Source: Nocardia sp. CDC159 | Lineage (GTDB): Bacteria > Actinomycetota > Actinomycetes > Mycobacteriales > Mycobacteriaceae | Direction: 5' to 3' | DNA length: 64,000 nucleotides | Assembly (NCBI RefSeq): GCF_023740735.1 | Contig: NZ_JAMRXH010000005.1 | Location: 1 to 64,000 of the forward strand | Shown: in pieces, positions 41,038-49,333 of the stretch | How positions within the stretch are numbered: position 1 is the stretch's first letter | How the letters are laid out: every line of letters begins with the position of its first letter | Notes under the pieces: model-generated | What the model was told of the DNA's origin: nothing | Seen by the model: the letters and a program-made list of their open reading frames with translations, nothing else | The model's database searches: none | Position numbers and translations under genes: made by a program

Positions 41038-42060
41038 TCAAGCGAACAGGGCGAGCTGTGGGTCGGGCTCGGATAATCGGTCCTCGTGCTCCGGCGGAGC
41101 GGACTCCGCGACGGTGTCCCGATTCAATCCGTGCCGCGCGAGCAGCGGCTCGACCCGGCCACGTAGCCACGCAGAATACTCCGGTGTGACGTACGCCCCA
41201 CGACCGTACAGCTGTCGGTATCGGCGCAGCAGCGCCGGGTGGTGGGTAGCCAGCCACTCCAGGAACCAGCCGCGGGTGCTGCCGCGCAGATGCATCGGAA
41301 ACGCCACCGCGCTCGTCGCCCCGGCGTCGGCTATCGCGGCGAACAATTCGTCCAGGTGCGAGGTGCCGTCGGTGAGATAGGGAATGACCGGGGCGACCAG
41401 TACCGACACCGAGAATCCGGCATCGGCCAACGCCCGCACCAGATCCAGTCGCGCGCGCGGCGACGGGGTGCCCGGTTCCAGACTTCGGTGCAGATCCTGC
41501 TCGCCGATCGCGATCGATACCGCGAGACCGACCCGCACGACCCGCGCCGCCTGGGTGAGCAGCGGCAGATCCCGGCGCAGCAGCGTGCCCTTGGTGAGGA
41601 TGGAAAACGGTGTACCCGAATCGGTCAGCGCGCCGATGATGCCCGGCATCAGCCGATAGCGCCCCTCGGCGCGCTGGTACGGATCGGTGTTGGTGCCCAG
41701 CGCCACCGTCTCGCGTCGCCACGATCGGCGATGCAACTCCCTGCGCAGCACCGCCGCGACATTGGTCTTCACGACGATCTGGCTGTCGAAATCGCGGCCC
41801 GCGTCCAGATCCAGATATTCGTGTGTGGTGCGGGCGAAGCAGTAGCGACAGGCATGCGAGCAGCCGCGCATCGGGTTGATCGTCCATTTGAACGACAACC
41901 CCGAGCTCTCCGGGAGCTTGTTCAGCGCGCTCTTGCACAGCACCTCGTGAAATGTGACGCCCTCGAACTCCGGGGTCTGGACGCTGCGCACGAAACCGGC
42001 CCGCTCGAGTCCCGGGAGGGCGCCGTCATCGGCATCCAGGGTCTGGCCTTGCCATCGCAC
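41038..42060 (-). CDS. Radical SAM protein, Rv2578c family
   Basis: 340 residues from GTG 42060 after GGATGG. The iron-sulfur motif is GCSHACRYCFAR (CxxxCxxC), in the context FKWTINPMRGCSHACRYC, and the barrel continues with TVALGTNTDPYQRAEGRYRL. Related enzymes are called spore photoproduct lyase-like or Rv2578c-family radical SAM proteins; the substrate is not established. A LexA-type SOS box and a TTGACA -35 lie directly upstream. As I recall, the M. tuberculosis homologue is in the LexA-linked set, so DNA-damage induction is likely. Confidence 0.88.
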   Translation of the reverse strand: MRWQGQTLDADDGALPGLERAGFVRSVQTPEFEGVTFHEVLCKSALNKLPESSGLSFKWTINPMRGCSHACRYCFARTTHEYLDLDAGRDFDSQIVVKTNVAAVLRRELHRRSWRRETVALGTNTDPYQRAEGRYRLMPGIIGALTDSGTPFSILTKGTLLRRDLPLLTQAARVVRVGLAVSIAIGEQDLHRSLEPGTPSPRARLDLVRALADAGFSVSVLVAPVIPYLTDGTSHLDELFAAIADAGATSAVAFPMHLRGSTRGWFLEWLATHHPALLRRYRQLYGRGAYVTPEYSAWLRGRVEPLLARHGLNRDTVAESAPPEHEDRLSEPDPQLALFA

Positions 42061-42068
42061 CCATCCAG

Positions 42069-42095
42069 TCGAACATGTGTTCTAAGCGGTGTCAA
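42069..42095 (-). promoter_or_regulatory. SOS (LexA) box overlapping a TTGACA promoter
   Basis: TCGAACATGTGTTCTA at 42069-42084 matches the mycobacterial LexA box TCGAAC-N4-GTTCGA-type consensus at all but one defined position. On the minus strand a TTGACA -35 lies at 42090-42095, so the box covers the spacer and -10 zone. It is 8 bp upstream of the radical SAM gene. The -35 also overlaps the stop codon of the upstream epimerase gene. Confidence 0.7.
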
Positions 42096-43084
42096 GCAAT
42101 GCTGCGCACCTCCGGTTCCAGTGGTTCGCCGCGGTAGAACGCGACCAGATCGCGCACGGTCCGCTCGGTCGGGCGCGGCAGATAGCCCAGTTCACCGCGC
42201 GCCTTGGCGCCGTCGACCTGGGGCGCCGACAGCAGCGCGCCCATCGCGGCGCGCGAGACCTTGTCGCTGCCGAACAGTTTGGCGATCGGCTCGATGACCG
42301 GCAGCGCGGCCGAGATCACCGGCACCGGAATCGCGAAGCGCGGCCCGCGTTTTCCGTTGACGGTCGCGGCGAGGCGGGTCAGCTCGAGCATCGACACCAT
42401 GGCCCCGGGCAGCAGATAATTCTCGCCGGTCCGGCCACGCTCGCTGGCCAGGATGAGCCCCGCGGCCACGTCGCGCACGTCCACCAGATCGAATCCGCCC
42501 CCAACCATCACCGGCACGCGACCGCGCGCGGCATCCCAGACCGAAGCGTTGATGCGGGAGGCACTGTTGTCGATCGGACCGTAGACACCGGTCGGATTGC
42601 AGATCACCGCGTCCAGGCCGCGGTCGATGACGCGGCGCAGTTCGACCTCGCCCTGGAACTTGGAGCGGTCGTAGACCGGCAGCGCCGGATCGACCGACCG
42701 CGGCGAGCGCTCATCGATGCGGCCACCACAGCTGTACTGGTCGAACGCGTGAATGGAACTGGCGTGCACCATGCGTCGCACGCCGACCGCGCGGGCGGCC
42801 TGCGCGACCACCCGCACCCCCTCGGTGTTCACCCGCCAGGCCAGATCGCTGCGGTGCGCCAGCGTGATCACCGCCACCAGGTGATAGACCACCTCCACGC
42901 CGTCGAGCGCGGCGCGCATCGAGGTCGGGTCGAGCACGTCGGCGGTCAGCCACCGGATCCGCGGATCGTCCGGTCCGGACGGAACCGTTCGATCTATCGC
43001 GGTCACCTCGTGACCGCGCTGCACCAACTGGTGGAGCAGATTGGTACCGAGGAACCCCGCTGCTCCGGTGACTGCGACCTTCAT
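42092..43084 (-). CDS. NAD-dependent epimerase/dehydratase, 3-beta-hydroxysteroid dehydrogenase-like
   Basis: 330 residues of the extended SDR family. MKVAVTGAAGFLGTNLLHQL is the NAD-binding start, HASSIHAFDQYS carries the catalytic Ser region, and YDRSKFQGE is the YxxxK motif. NTEGVRVVAQAARAVGVRRM fits the 3-beta-HSD/DFR group. The start ATG 43084 is the normal N-terminus. A KstR-type palindrome lies 12 bp upstream, overlapping a TATATT/TATTCT -10-like sequence, so the gene may belong to the steroid-responsive regulon and act on a sterol-type substrate. The substrate is inferred from the operator and family only. Confidence 0.85.
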   Translation of the reverse strand: MKVAVTGAAGFLGTNLLHQLVQRGHEVTAIDRTVPSGPDDPRIRWLTADVLDPTSMRAALDGVEVVYHLVAVITLAHRSDLAWRVNTEGVRVVAQAARAVGVRRMVHASSIHAFDQYSCGGRIDERSPRSVDPALPVYDRSKFQGEVELRRVIDRGLDAVICNPTGVYGPIDNSASRINASVWDAARGRVPVMVGGGFDLVDVRDVAAGLILASERGRTGENYLLPGAMVSMLELTRLAATVNGKRGPRFAIPVPVISAALPVIEPIAKLFGSDKVSRAAMGALLSAPQVDGAKARGELGYLPRPTERTVRDLVAFYRGEPLEPEVRSIA

Positions 43085-43096
43085 GCGATCGAGAAT

Positions 43097-43112
43097 ATAG
43101 AACTCGTTCTAT
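43097..43112 (-). promoter_or_regulatory. KstR-type operator at the epimerase promoter
   Basis: ATAGAACTCGTTCTAT is a perfect inverted repeat (ATAGAAC/GTTCTAT) with a two-base centre. It fits the mycobacterial KstR motif TNNAACNNGTTNNA at every fixed position. It overlaps the -10 zone of the minus-strand epimerase gene. Confidence 0.6.
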
Positions 43113-43275
43113 TTTGCAACGCGTTCCAGTTCATTTCCCTCCCCGCGCGCGGGCTCGAAACCTGTCCGCGAGGTCGGCTATATTGAGGCCCAGTCACCAC
43201 CGTTCGGCGATGGTGGCGCGGACAATTCAGACGTTCACGAAGGCTGATGATCACGACGATTGGGGGGCAGACTCG

Positions 43276-43599
43276 ATGAGTGATCTCTCGCTGCAGACCG
43301 AAGCGGTCCAGGCGTTCGCCGCGACACACGAGGGTGTGGCGGCCGATATCGCGGGGGCGGGGAATATGGACACGGTCGGTCATATCGCGGCCATGACGCC
43401 GGTGTTCGGCGTCATCGGCGCGGACTATCTCGCCATGTTCGCCGCGGCACAGGTGTTGCACGCCAAGGACATCAACGATCTGTCGGCCAGGGTCGATCAT
43501 CTCGGGAAGGCCGCCTTCGGTACGGTCGCGGTCCTGGGCGATACCGACCAGGGCGGCGCGGGCGTGCTCGGGGGCATCGGCGGCCAGATAGGGGCATGA
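43276..43599 (+). CDS. Type VII secretion target, EspC-like
   Basis: 107 residues from ATG 43276. A helical N-terminal half (LSLQTEAVQAFAATHEGVAA, then IAAMTPVFGVIGADYLAMFA) and the second helix VLHAKDINDLSARVDHLGKA resemble EspC/DUF2580 proteins, small helical partners secreted by ESX systems. It overlaps the next gene by four bases (ATGA), as EspC-type genes do with PPE- or EspB-like partners. No ESX core genes are in the window, so secretion would rely on a system elsewhere. Confidence 0.75.
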   Translation: MSDLSLQTEAVQAFAATHEGVAADIAGAGNMDTVGHIAAMTPVFGVIGADYLAMFAAAQVLHAKDINDLSARVDHLGKAAFGTVAVLGDTDQGGAGVLGGIGGQIGA

Positions 43600-45284
43600 C
43601 AGTGCGCACAGTCGACGGAGCGGACAGCGGGATCATCGGCGCGCCACCGGCCGCTCCCGCCCCGCCGCCGCCCGGACCCACCCTCGCCGAGGCGACCCAG
43701 CACGGCGGGATTCCGGATCTGCCGCTGCCGCAGCTGCCCGCGGACCTGCCGCCGATCGAACCGCCGGAATTCGTGTTGGCGCGCAAAGAATATGAGGACA
43801 CCAACGGCTCGGTGATCGGCGCGCCGCACGCGCCGGGGCTGGGCGGCGGGGCCGCGCCCGACACCTCGGGCGCGATTCGACCGGCCGCATTCGGCGACGA
43901 CTCTTCCCTGCTCGGCGCGGCACACGGGGCGTTGAACGGTGCCCAGGGCGTGCTGGACAACACGCATACCGCGGCCCAGGGCGTGCTCGACAACGCGCAG
44001 TCGGCGCTGAGTCAGGCGCCCGCGGGGCTCGGCGGTGGCGCCGCGGCCGCGATCCAGCAGGCCGGCTCACCCGCCGCGGCGGCCGCTGCCGCCGCGCCGG
44101 CGGTTCCGCCCCTGCCCGCCGATCCGATCGGCGCGCTCATGAACGGCGTGGCGCTGCCCGCGCTGCCGGGGGTCGACCTGCTCTTCAAGCCGTTCCTGGA
44201 TCTGTTGTCCAGCTTCGGCACCGGCGTGCTGGGCGCGCTGAATCCGACCACGATCCTGAGCCAGTCCTCCCAGGTGATCCAGGCCGCCATGCAGGTCGGC
44301 CAGGGCGCGATGAAGGCCGTCGAGCAGGTGTGGGAGGGCCAGTCGGCGCGCGCCGCCCAGGCCGCGGCGCAGCAGACCCAGGTACACGGCCAGGACACCA
44401 GCCAGCGCGGCATCGATATCTCCAAGCTGACCGAGGAGGCCGCGGCGGTCGTGCAGCGTGGCAATGTGCAGCTGACCGCGGTGGCGAACGCATTCGCGGC
44501 CGAGGCCACCGCGCTGGCGCCGGTCATCTTCACCCCGCCCGCGCAGGCGACGCTGATCGCCAGTGCCACCGAACATCTCGGCACGGCCGTGGGCATCGTC
44601 AATGCCACCCGCGCCGAATTGGCCGGATACACGGGCCAATTGTCCGGTGTCGTCCAGCAGTTGCTCGGCTCGGCGGGCGGACCGAATCCGGCCGAGGTCG
44701 CCCAGGCGGTGGCGCAGAACGTCGGTCAGCCCATCATGGAGCAGGCCCAGCAGCTGCTGTCGGGCGGCGGCATCGACACCCAGGCCGCGGGCCTCGGCGG
44801 CGGCACCGACCTGGCCGGTTCCAACCTCGGTGCGTCGACGCACGCGGCCTCCTACGGCGGCAACGGCGCGCACGCCGGTTCCTATGGTGGATCCAGCGGC
44901 GGCGCGGGCGGGTTCGGCGGCGTCTTCGGCCGCGGCGGCGCGGGTGGCAGCGGCGGCAGCGGCTCGATCGGGTCCAAGCCCGGCGCGGGCAGCGGCCTGC
45001 CCGGCGCCCGCGGCCTCCTGGGCGGCATGCCCGGCATCCCGTTCGGTCCCGGCATGCCCGGCACACCGGGCCAGAGCGGTGCTGCCGGTTCCGGTTTCAT
45101 GGGCGCCCCCGCCGCGGCCGCTCAACGCCGCGACGAGGACGAACACGCCCGCAACGTCCAGCCCTACCAGAGCCCCACTGGCAACAGCGATCTCACCGGC
45201 GCCCTCGGCGAAACCACCCCCGAGGTCATCGGTCAGACCCACTCCGACGAGATCATCAACGACTACGAGATGGACCAGCTCTGA
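43596..45284 (+). CDS. WXG/PPE-like type VII secretion substrate with Gly-rich tail
   Basis: 562 residues, translationally coupled to the EspC-like gene. Residues 1-190 are Pro/Ala-rich with QGVLDN repeats. Residues 195-380 are helical with WEG at 246-248 (MKAVEQVWEGQSARAAQAAA), the WXG turn of ESX substrates. Residues 400-500 are Gly/Ser-rich (SYGGSSGGAGGFGGVFGRGG), like PPE/PE_PGRS tails, and the end is acidic (SDEIINDYEMDQL). No signal peptide. It probably forms a helical pair with the EspC-like protein for ESX export. PE/PPE sequence signatures themselves are absent, so I call it WXG/PPE-like. Confidence 0.65.
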   Translation: MTVRTVDGADSGIIGAPPAAPAPPPPGPTLAEATQHGGIPDLPLPQLPADLPPIEPPEFVLARKEYEDTNGSVIGAPHAPGLGGGAAPDTSGAIRPAAFGDDSSLLGAAHGALNGAQGVLDNTHTAAQGVLDNAQSALSQAPAGLGGGAAAAIQQAGSPAAAAAAAAPAVPPLPADPIGALMNGVALPALPGVDLLFKPFLDLLSSFGTGVLGALNPTTILSQSSQVIQAAMQVGQGAMKAVEQVWEGQSARAAQAAAQQTQVHGQDTSQRGIDISKLTEEAAAVVQRGNVQLTAVANAFAAEATALAPVIFTPPAQATLIASATEHLGTAVGIVNATRAELAGYTGQLSGVVQQLLGSAGGPNPAEVAQAVAQNVGQPIMEQAQQLLSGGGIDTQAAGLGGGTDLAGSNLGASTHAASYGGNGAHAGSYGGSSGGAGGFGGVFGRGGAGGSGGSGSIGSKPGAGSGLPGARGLLGGMPGIPFGPGMPGTPGQSGAAGSGFMGAPAAAAQRRDEDEHARNVQPYQSPTGNSDLTGALGETTPEVIGQTHSDEIINDYEMDQL

Positions 45285-45527
45285 GTCGCTGAGCCACCCA
45301 GCGCATTTCGGCCCGGGCCACCCAGCCCGGGCCGGAATCGTTTGCGGTCCGCGACGATTCCACGCGGAGGAACGCCACATCCCGGAACAAGTCGTCCCGT
45401 GCGGACGGCTCGCACGCATAGCAAATGATTGCTCGCCGCCAGGTCATTCGCCCGATTCGACGACCTGTGCCGGAACCGAATCATATGGTCGAACTGGATG
45501 ATTCGATGGCGGTCCGGAGGAGGGGGA

Positions 45528-46784
45528 ATGCGGGCGCACAATCCGTTTGCAGCCGATGGGCGGTTTCCCAGTGTGGTGGTCACGGCGATGGCGGCGTCGA
45601 CCTCCCTCGCGGGGGATGTCGAGGGGACCTGGGCGGGATTGCTGGCGGGTGAGTCGGGGATCGAGCGGCTCGAGGACGGGTGGGTGGATGCCTACGATCT
45701 GCCGGTGCGGATCGGGGGGCGGTTGCGCGTCCGGCCGGAATCGGCTTTGAGCCGGGTGGAATTGCGCCGGATGGCCTATGTGGAGCAGTTGGCCACCGTG
45801 TTGGGGCGGGAGGTGTGGCGGGCGGCCGGAGGGCCGGAGGTGGATACCGAACGGCTGGGGGTGGTGATCGGAACCGGACAGGGTGGTGGGGATGCGGTGG
45901 TGCATGCTCATAACGCGCTGGCCGAGGGCGGATATCGGCGGATTTCGCCGCTGGCGGTGCAGATGATGATGCCGAACGGGCCGTCGGCGGTGGTGGGGCT
46001 CGAATTACGGGCGCGGGCGGGGGTGATCACCCCGGTATCGGCGTGCTCATCGGGATCGGAGGCCATCGCGACCGCGTGGCGGATGATCGCCATGGGCGAT
46101 GCCGACATCGTGGTCGCCGGTGGGGTCGAGGGATATATCGACGCGGTGCCGATGGCCGTCTTCGCGATGATGCGGGCGATGAGTACGCGCAACGACGAGC
46201 CGAAGGCAGCGTCACGGCCCTTCGATATCGATCGGGACGGATTCGTCTTCGGCGAGGCGGGGGCACTGCTGGTGATCGAGACCGAGGAACACGCCAGGGC
46301 GCGCGGGGCGACCATCCATGCGCGACTGCTCGGAGCGGGCATCACCTCCGACGGATTCCATCTGGTCGCACCGGATCCCGAGGGAACGGGCGCGGCACGG
46401 GCCATGATCCGGGCATTGCACACCGCGGGGCTGAGCGGGTCCGACATCACCCACGTCAACGCGCACGCCACCGCCACCACGATCGGCGACGCCGCCGAGG
46501 CCAAGGCCATCAATCGCGCGGTCGGCAACCACCCGGCCGTCTACGCCCCGAAATCCGCACTCGGCCATTCGATCGGCGCCTCCGGCGCCCTCGAATCGAT
46601 CCTGACCGTCCTCAGCATCCGCGACGCGATCATCCCGCCCACCCTCAACCTCGACAACCAAGACCCGGAAATCGACCTCGACATCGTCGCAGGCACCCCA
46701 CGCCGCACCCGAATCGACTACGCCCTCAACAACTCCTTCGGCTTCGGCGGCCACAACGTCGCCCTCGTCTTCGGCCGGTACTGA
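45528..46784 (+). CDS. Beta-ketoacyl-ACP synthase II (KasA/FabF-like)
   Basis: 418 residues from ATG 45528 after GGAGGAGGGGG. The catalytic triad is Cys in [15 protein letters not shown], His in [14 protein letters not shown], and His in [28 protein letters not shown] ends the fold. It condenses acyl-ACP with malonyl-ACP in fatty or mycolic acid elongation. It is isolated from other fab/kas genes and converges with the F0 operon. The first two thirds use G-rich codons and the last part, after about 46440, uses C-rich codons. A dedicated KasA is usually encoded in the acpM-kasA-kasB cluster, so this is probably an extra paralogue. Confidence 0.88.
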   Translation: MRAHNPFAADGRFPSVVVTAMAASTSLAGDVEGTWAGLLAGESGIERLEDGWVDAYDLPVRIGGRLRVRPESALSRVELRRMAYVEQLATVLGREVWRAAGGPEVDTERLGVVIGTGQGGGDAVVHAHNALAEGGYRRISPLAVQMMMPNGPSAVVGLELRARAGVITPVSACSSGSEAIATAWRMIAMGDADIVVAGGVEGYIDAVPMAVFAMMRAMSTRNDEPKAASRPFDIDRDGFVFGEAGALLVIETEEHARARGATIHARLLGAGITSDGFHLVAPDPEGTGAARAMIRALHTAGLSGSDITHVNAHATATTIGDAAEAKAINRAVGNHPAVYAPKSALGHSIGASGALESILTVLSIRDAIIPPTLNLDNQDPEIDLDIVAGTPRRTRIDYALNNSFGFGGHNVALVFGRY

Positions 46785-46813
46785 CCGCAACCGAGCGGCC
46801 CCCGATACCCGGA

Positions 46814-46845
46814 GAGCGCCCGGGCCAGAAGCAACCCGGGCGCTC
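46814..46845. terminator. Bidirectional terminator between the ketosynthase gene and the F0 operon
   Basis: Perfect 11-bp inverted repeat GAGCGCCCGGG (46814-46824) and CCCGGGCGCTC (46835-46845) with a 10-base loop. It sits between the ketosynthase stop (46784) and the end of the F0 operon (46869), so it can end both convergent transcripts. Confidence 0.75.
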
Positions 46846-46868
46846 AGCACCATCCCGCGCGGGAGAAC

Positions 46869-47405
46869 CTACGAACCACGCTCCCCCGCCGACGCCAGCT
46901 CGTCCAGGAACCGATCGATACTCGCCGACCTGGCCGCCACCGAGTCGAACCGTTCCCGCACAACGGATTCGGCCCGGTCGAGGAGCGCGACGGTCAGGTC
47001 GTGGCCGAGTTCCGCGCGCAGCTGCCGCTGCACCCGGGCGACGCGATCCATCCCGTGAATCCGCACCCGCTCGACCTCCGCCGCCGCGGTCTCCCGGAGT
47101 TCGGCGACGATGCGTTCGGCATCATCGCGGGCCTCCCGCTGGATTTGCGCGACCTCGGTGGCGGCCGCCGCGACGGCCTCGGCGAAGGCTCGTTCGGCGG
47201 CGGCCAAGCGAGCCGACGCCTGCGAACTTTCCTCGAGCTGTGCGCTAATGGTGTCCTGTGATCGTCGCATCGCCGACTTGATCGGCGGCGCCACCCATTT
47301 CATGAGCACACCGACGATGACGGCGAAGCCGAACAGCTGACTCAGGAATACCGGCCAGTCCCAGGTGATGTCGTAGATGCCGTCACGTTCGCTCAACGAC
47401 CACAC
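46869..47405 (-). CDS. ATP synthase b-type subunit: b domain of AtpH (b-delta) without the delta domain
   Basis: 178 residues. One N-terminal membrane helix (FLSQLFGFAVIVGVLMKWVA) and a long charged coiled coil (DTISAQLEESSQASARLAAA through LDRAESVVRERF). It matches the b part of the actinobacterial b-delta fusion up to the SIDRFLDELASA segment and then stops; the delta domain of about 270 residues is missing. The stop precedes a strong terminator, so the domain is absent from the transcript. The ATG overlaps the b-subunit gene by 23 bp. It would be a second stalk helix partner without the F1-binding delta cap. Confidence 0.85.
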   Translation of the reverse strand: MWSLSERDGIYDITWDWPVFLSQLFGFAVIVGVLMKWVAPPIKSAMRRSQDTISAQLEESSQASARLAAAERAFAEAVAAAATEVAQIQREARDDAERIVAELRETAAAEVERVRIHGMDRVARVQRQLRAELGHDLTVALLDRAESVVRERFDSVAARSASIDRFLDELASAGERGS

Positions 47406-47850
47406 CTCCGCTCACCCGGTCCGCCAGCTCCTGAGCCAGCGGATCGATGCGGTCCCGCAGCCGGGCGGCCGTCGCATCCGCATGCGACCGCAGTTCGATG
47501 GTGGCCGCGACCACCATCGCGTCGGCCTCCGACCGCGCCCGCTCCCGCGCGGACATCAGGATCGTCCGCCCCTCACTTCTGGCCTGTTCGCGCACCCGCG
47601 CGGCCGCGCCGCGGGCCTCGATCACCGCGGACCGGTATCGATCCGCGGCGGCGGCAGCGAGCTCGCGCGCCCGTTGCCCGTCGGCGGCGGTCCGGGCCAC
47701 GCGCTCCTCCCGCTCGGCGAGCACCTCGCGGATCGGCGGAACCACGAACAACCAGATGACACCGAGCACGATCAGAAAGATCGCCAGCTCGACCAGGAAC
47801 GTCCCATTGGGAATCAGAAAGTTCTGTCCGGCAAGGTTTTCCGCGGCCAT
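47383..47850 (-). CDS. atpF: ATP synthase F0 subunit b
   Basis: 155 residues: membrane helix LVELAIFLIVLGVIWLFVVP (about 19-38), then a charged peripheral-stalk helix rich in Ala, Arg and Glu (VLAEREERVARTAADGQRAR). N-terminal NFLIPNGTFLVEL is typical for actinobacterial b. It dimerises in the stalk holding F1 to subunit a. The gene follows c by 4 bp. Paralogue of the main atpF, which must lie elsewhere. Confidence 0.88.
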   Translation of the reverse strand: MAAENLAGQNFLIPNGTFLVELAIFLIVLGVIWLFVVPPIREVLAEREERVARTAADGQRARELAAAAADRYRSAVIEARGAAARVREQARSEGRTILMSARERARSEADAMVVAATIELRSHADATAARLRDRIDPLAQELADRVSGGVVVERT

Positions 47851-47854
47851 GGCA

Positions 47855-48115
47855 CTACTTCCCGGGCGCCGCGAAGGCGAACAGCGCCATGAACGTCAGA
47901 TTGATGAAGTACACGGCGTCGACCAGGCTGACCGCCATCAGATAGTTGCCGCGCAGCTTGCCCTCGGCCTCCGGCTGCCTGGATACGCCGTTGATCAGCG
48001 CCGAACCCGCCATACCGTTGCCGTAGCCCGCGCCGATCGCACCGCCGACCATCATCAGTCCGCCCGCGAGCAGCGCCGCGGCCTGGACGATCGTGGCGTG
48101 GGTGATGTCTGCCAT
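47855..48115 (-). CDS. atpE: ATP synthase F0 subunit c
   Basis: 86 residues from ATG 48115 after GGAAAAGGAAAT. Two-helix hairpin: [20 protein letters not shown], polar loop [12 protein letters not shown], then [20 protein letters not shown]. The proton-carrying carboxylate in helix 2 is Asp66; mycobacterial AtpE has Glu61 at this place. Asn33 stands where M. tuberculosis has Asp28. The RQP loop that contacts F1 gamma/epsilon is kept. The ring-packing GxGxG pattern of helix 1 is intact, so a rotor ring could form. Confidence 0.9.
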   Translation of the reverse strand: MADITHATIVQAAALLAGGLMMVGGAIGAGYGNGMAGSALINGVSRQPEAEGKLRGNYLMAVSLVDAVYFINLTFMALFAFAAPGK

Positions 48116-48156
48116 TTCCTTTTCCTTTCCCCGTTGAACAGGAATCTGGTGGCGAC

Positions 48157-48879
48157 TCAGTGCTTTTCGTGCTCGACCGAGGTCGCCTGGCCGAAGTAGA
48201 GGACGGTGAGCAGGGCGAAGATGAACGCCTGGATCAGCCCGACGAACAGGTCGAACAGCTTCCACGCGGCATTGGGACCCCAGCTGAGCCAGGCCGGGAG
48301 CAGTGCGATCACCGAGATCATCACCCCGCCCGCGAACATGTTGCCGAACAATCGCAGCGCCAGCGACAGCGGTTTCGCCAGCTCCTCGATGACATTGATG
48401 AGAACCATTGGCCCCCAGCCCATATGGCCCTTCAGCACCTGCTTCAGATGTCCGAGCGGACCGCGCCGCACCATCCCGGCGAGCTGGTAGCAGAGGAAGA
48501 CGAACAGTGCGAGCGCGTAGGTGAAGTTGACGTCGGCGGCGGGCGGCTTCAGCAATTCCCCGCCGCCGTACTGCACCGGCAGCACCGACAGCCAGTTCGA
48601 CAGCAGCACGAACACGAACAGCGTCACCGCCAGCGGCAACACGAACGGCGCGAGCCGCAGTCCCACAGCGCTTTCCACCTGCCCGCGCATCTGCACGGTC
48701 ACGGTTTCGAAGAACAGCTGCACCCCGTTCGGCACCCCGGAGGTCAGCTCGAGCCGCAGCCAGAACGCCAGCCCCAGCACGACGACGGCCGCGACGGTGG
48801 TGGCGAGGATGGTGTCGACATGAAAGTCCATGCCGAACCAGCGTGCGGTTTCATGGTGGCCCACTTCGACTTTCGTCAT
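48157..48879 (-). CDS. atpB: ATP synthase F0 subunit a
   Basis: 240 residues, slightly short for the family, with five to six membrane helices. The essential stator arginine is in [20 protein letters not shown], and [16 protein letters not shown] ends the channel helices. The start overlaps the atpI-like stop by four bases. With c it would form the proton channel. Confidence 0.9.
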   Translation of the reverse strand: MTKVEVGHHETARWFGMDFHVDTILATTVAAVVVLGLAFWLRLELTSGVPNGVQLFFETVTVQMRGQVESAVGLRLAPFVLPLAVTLFVFVLLSNWLSVLPVQYGGGELLKPPAADVNFTYALALFVFLCYQLAGMVRRGPLGHLKQVLKGHMGWGPMVLINVIEELAKPLSLALRLFGNMFAGGVMISVIALLPAWLSWGPNAAWKLFDLFVGLIQAFIFALLTVLYFGQATSVEHEKH

Positions 48880-49241
48880 CGCGCACCTCGCGGCACCGGC
48901 ACCGCCACCCCGATCGCCGCGATGATCTGAAAGACCACCAGCCCGAACAGGATGCCCAGCCCATCGGGCCGCGCCAGCACGCCGATGAGCAGCGCGAACA
49001 CCGTGACGGCGAACAGCCGCAGTCCGGTCGTCGCCGCCAGCCGCTGCCTGCCCGACTCGGCATCACTCGCGATCCGGGCCGCGGCCACCCGGGTGAGCCA
49101 CCCGTTCAGCCAGCCCAATGCCATTCCGGCGCAGACGAATACACCCAACAACAGCCGATCCCCAACTCCGGCCAGGGCGAGAACCCCGATGCCCGCGGCG
49201 GCGGAGACGATGATCGGACGGCGGTCCACGCTGACCGTCAT
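48876..49241 (-). CDS. AtpI-like small membrane protein
   Basis: 121 residues from ATG 49241 after GGGAGG. Four hydrophobic segments ([73 protein letters not shown]). Position before atpB matches AtpI, which assists c-ring assembly. First gene of the F0 operon. Confidence 0.7.
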   Translation of the reverse strand: MTVSVDRRPIIVSAAAGIGVLALAGVGDRLLLGVFVCAGMALGWLNGWLTRVAAARIASDAESGRQRLAATTGLRLFAVTVFALLIGVLARPDGLGILFGLVVFQIIAAIGVAVPVPRGAR

Positions 49242-49271
49242 ATGCCCTCCCATAGTGATCGCGTGACGATG

Positions 49272-49289
49272 TGTAGCAAACCTGCTACA
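49272..49289. promoter_or_regulatory. Inverted repeat in the leader of the F0 operon
   Basis: TGTAGCA, four bases, TGCTACA: perfect seven-base arms. It lies 30 bp upstream of the atpI-like start, about ten bases into the predicted transcript, a typical place for a repressor site. A leader hairpin is an alternative. Confidence 0.45.
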
Positions 49290-49304
49290 GAAGGTCACGA
49301 CCTC

Positions 49305-49333
49305 ATTATTGCTTACTACGGCCGGTAGTACAA
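49305..49333 (-). promoter_or_regulatory. Promoter of the F0 operon with an embedded palindrome
   Basis: On the minus strand, TTGTAC (49328-49333), a 17-base spacer and AATAAT (49305-49310) form a good sigma-A-type promoter. The inverted repeat TACTAC-N5-GTAGTA (49314-49330) fills the spacer and touches the -35, so a bound repressor would block polymerase. The TACTAC/GTAGTA wording recalls BlaI/MecI-type boxes, but the spacing is not exact. Confidence 0.55.

Noticed and set aside
42069..42084. KstR operator at the radical SAM promoter
   Set aside because: The half-sites AAC and GTT are four bases apart, not two, and the flanks match the LexA box instead.
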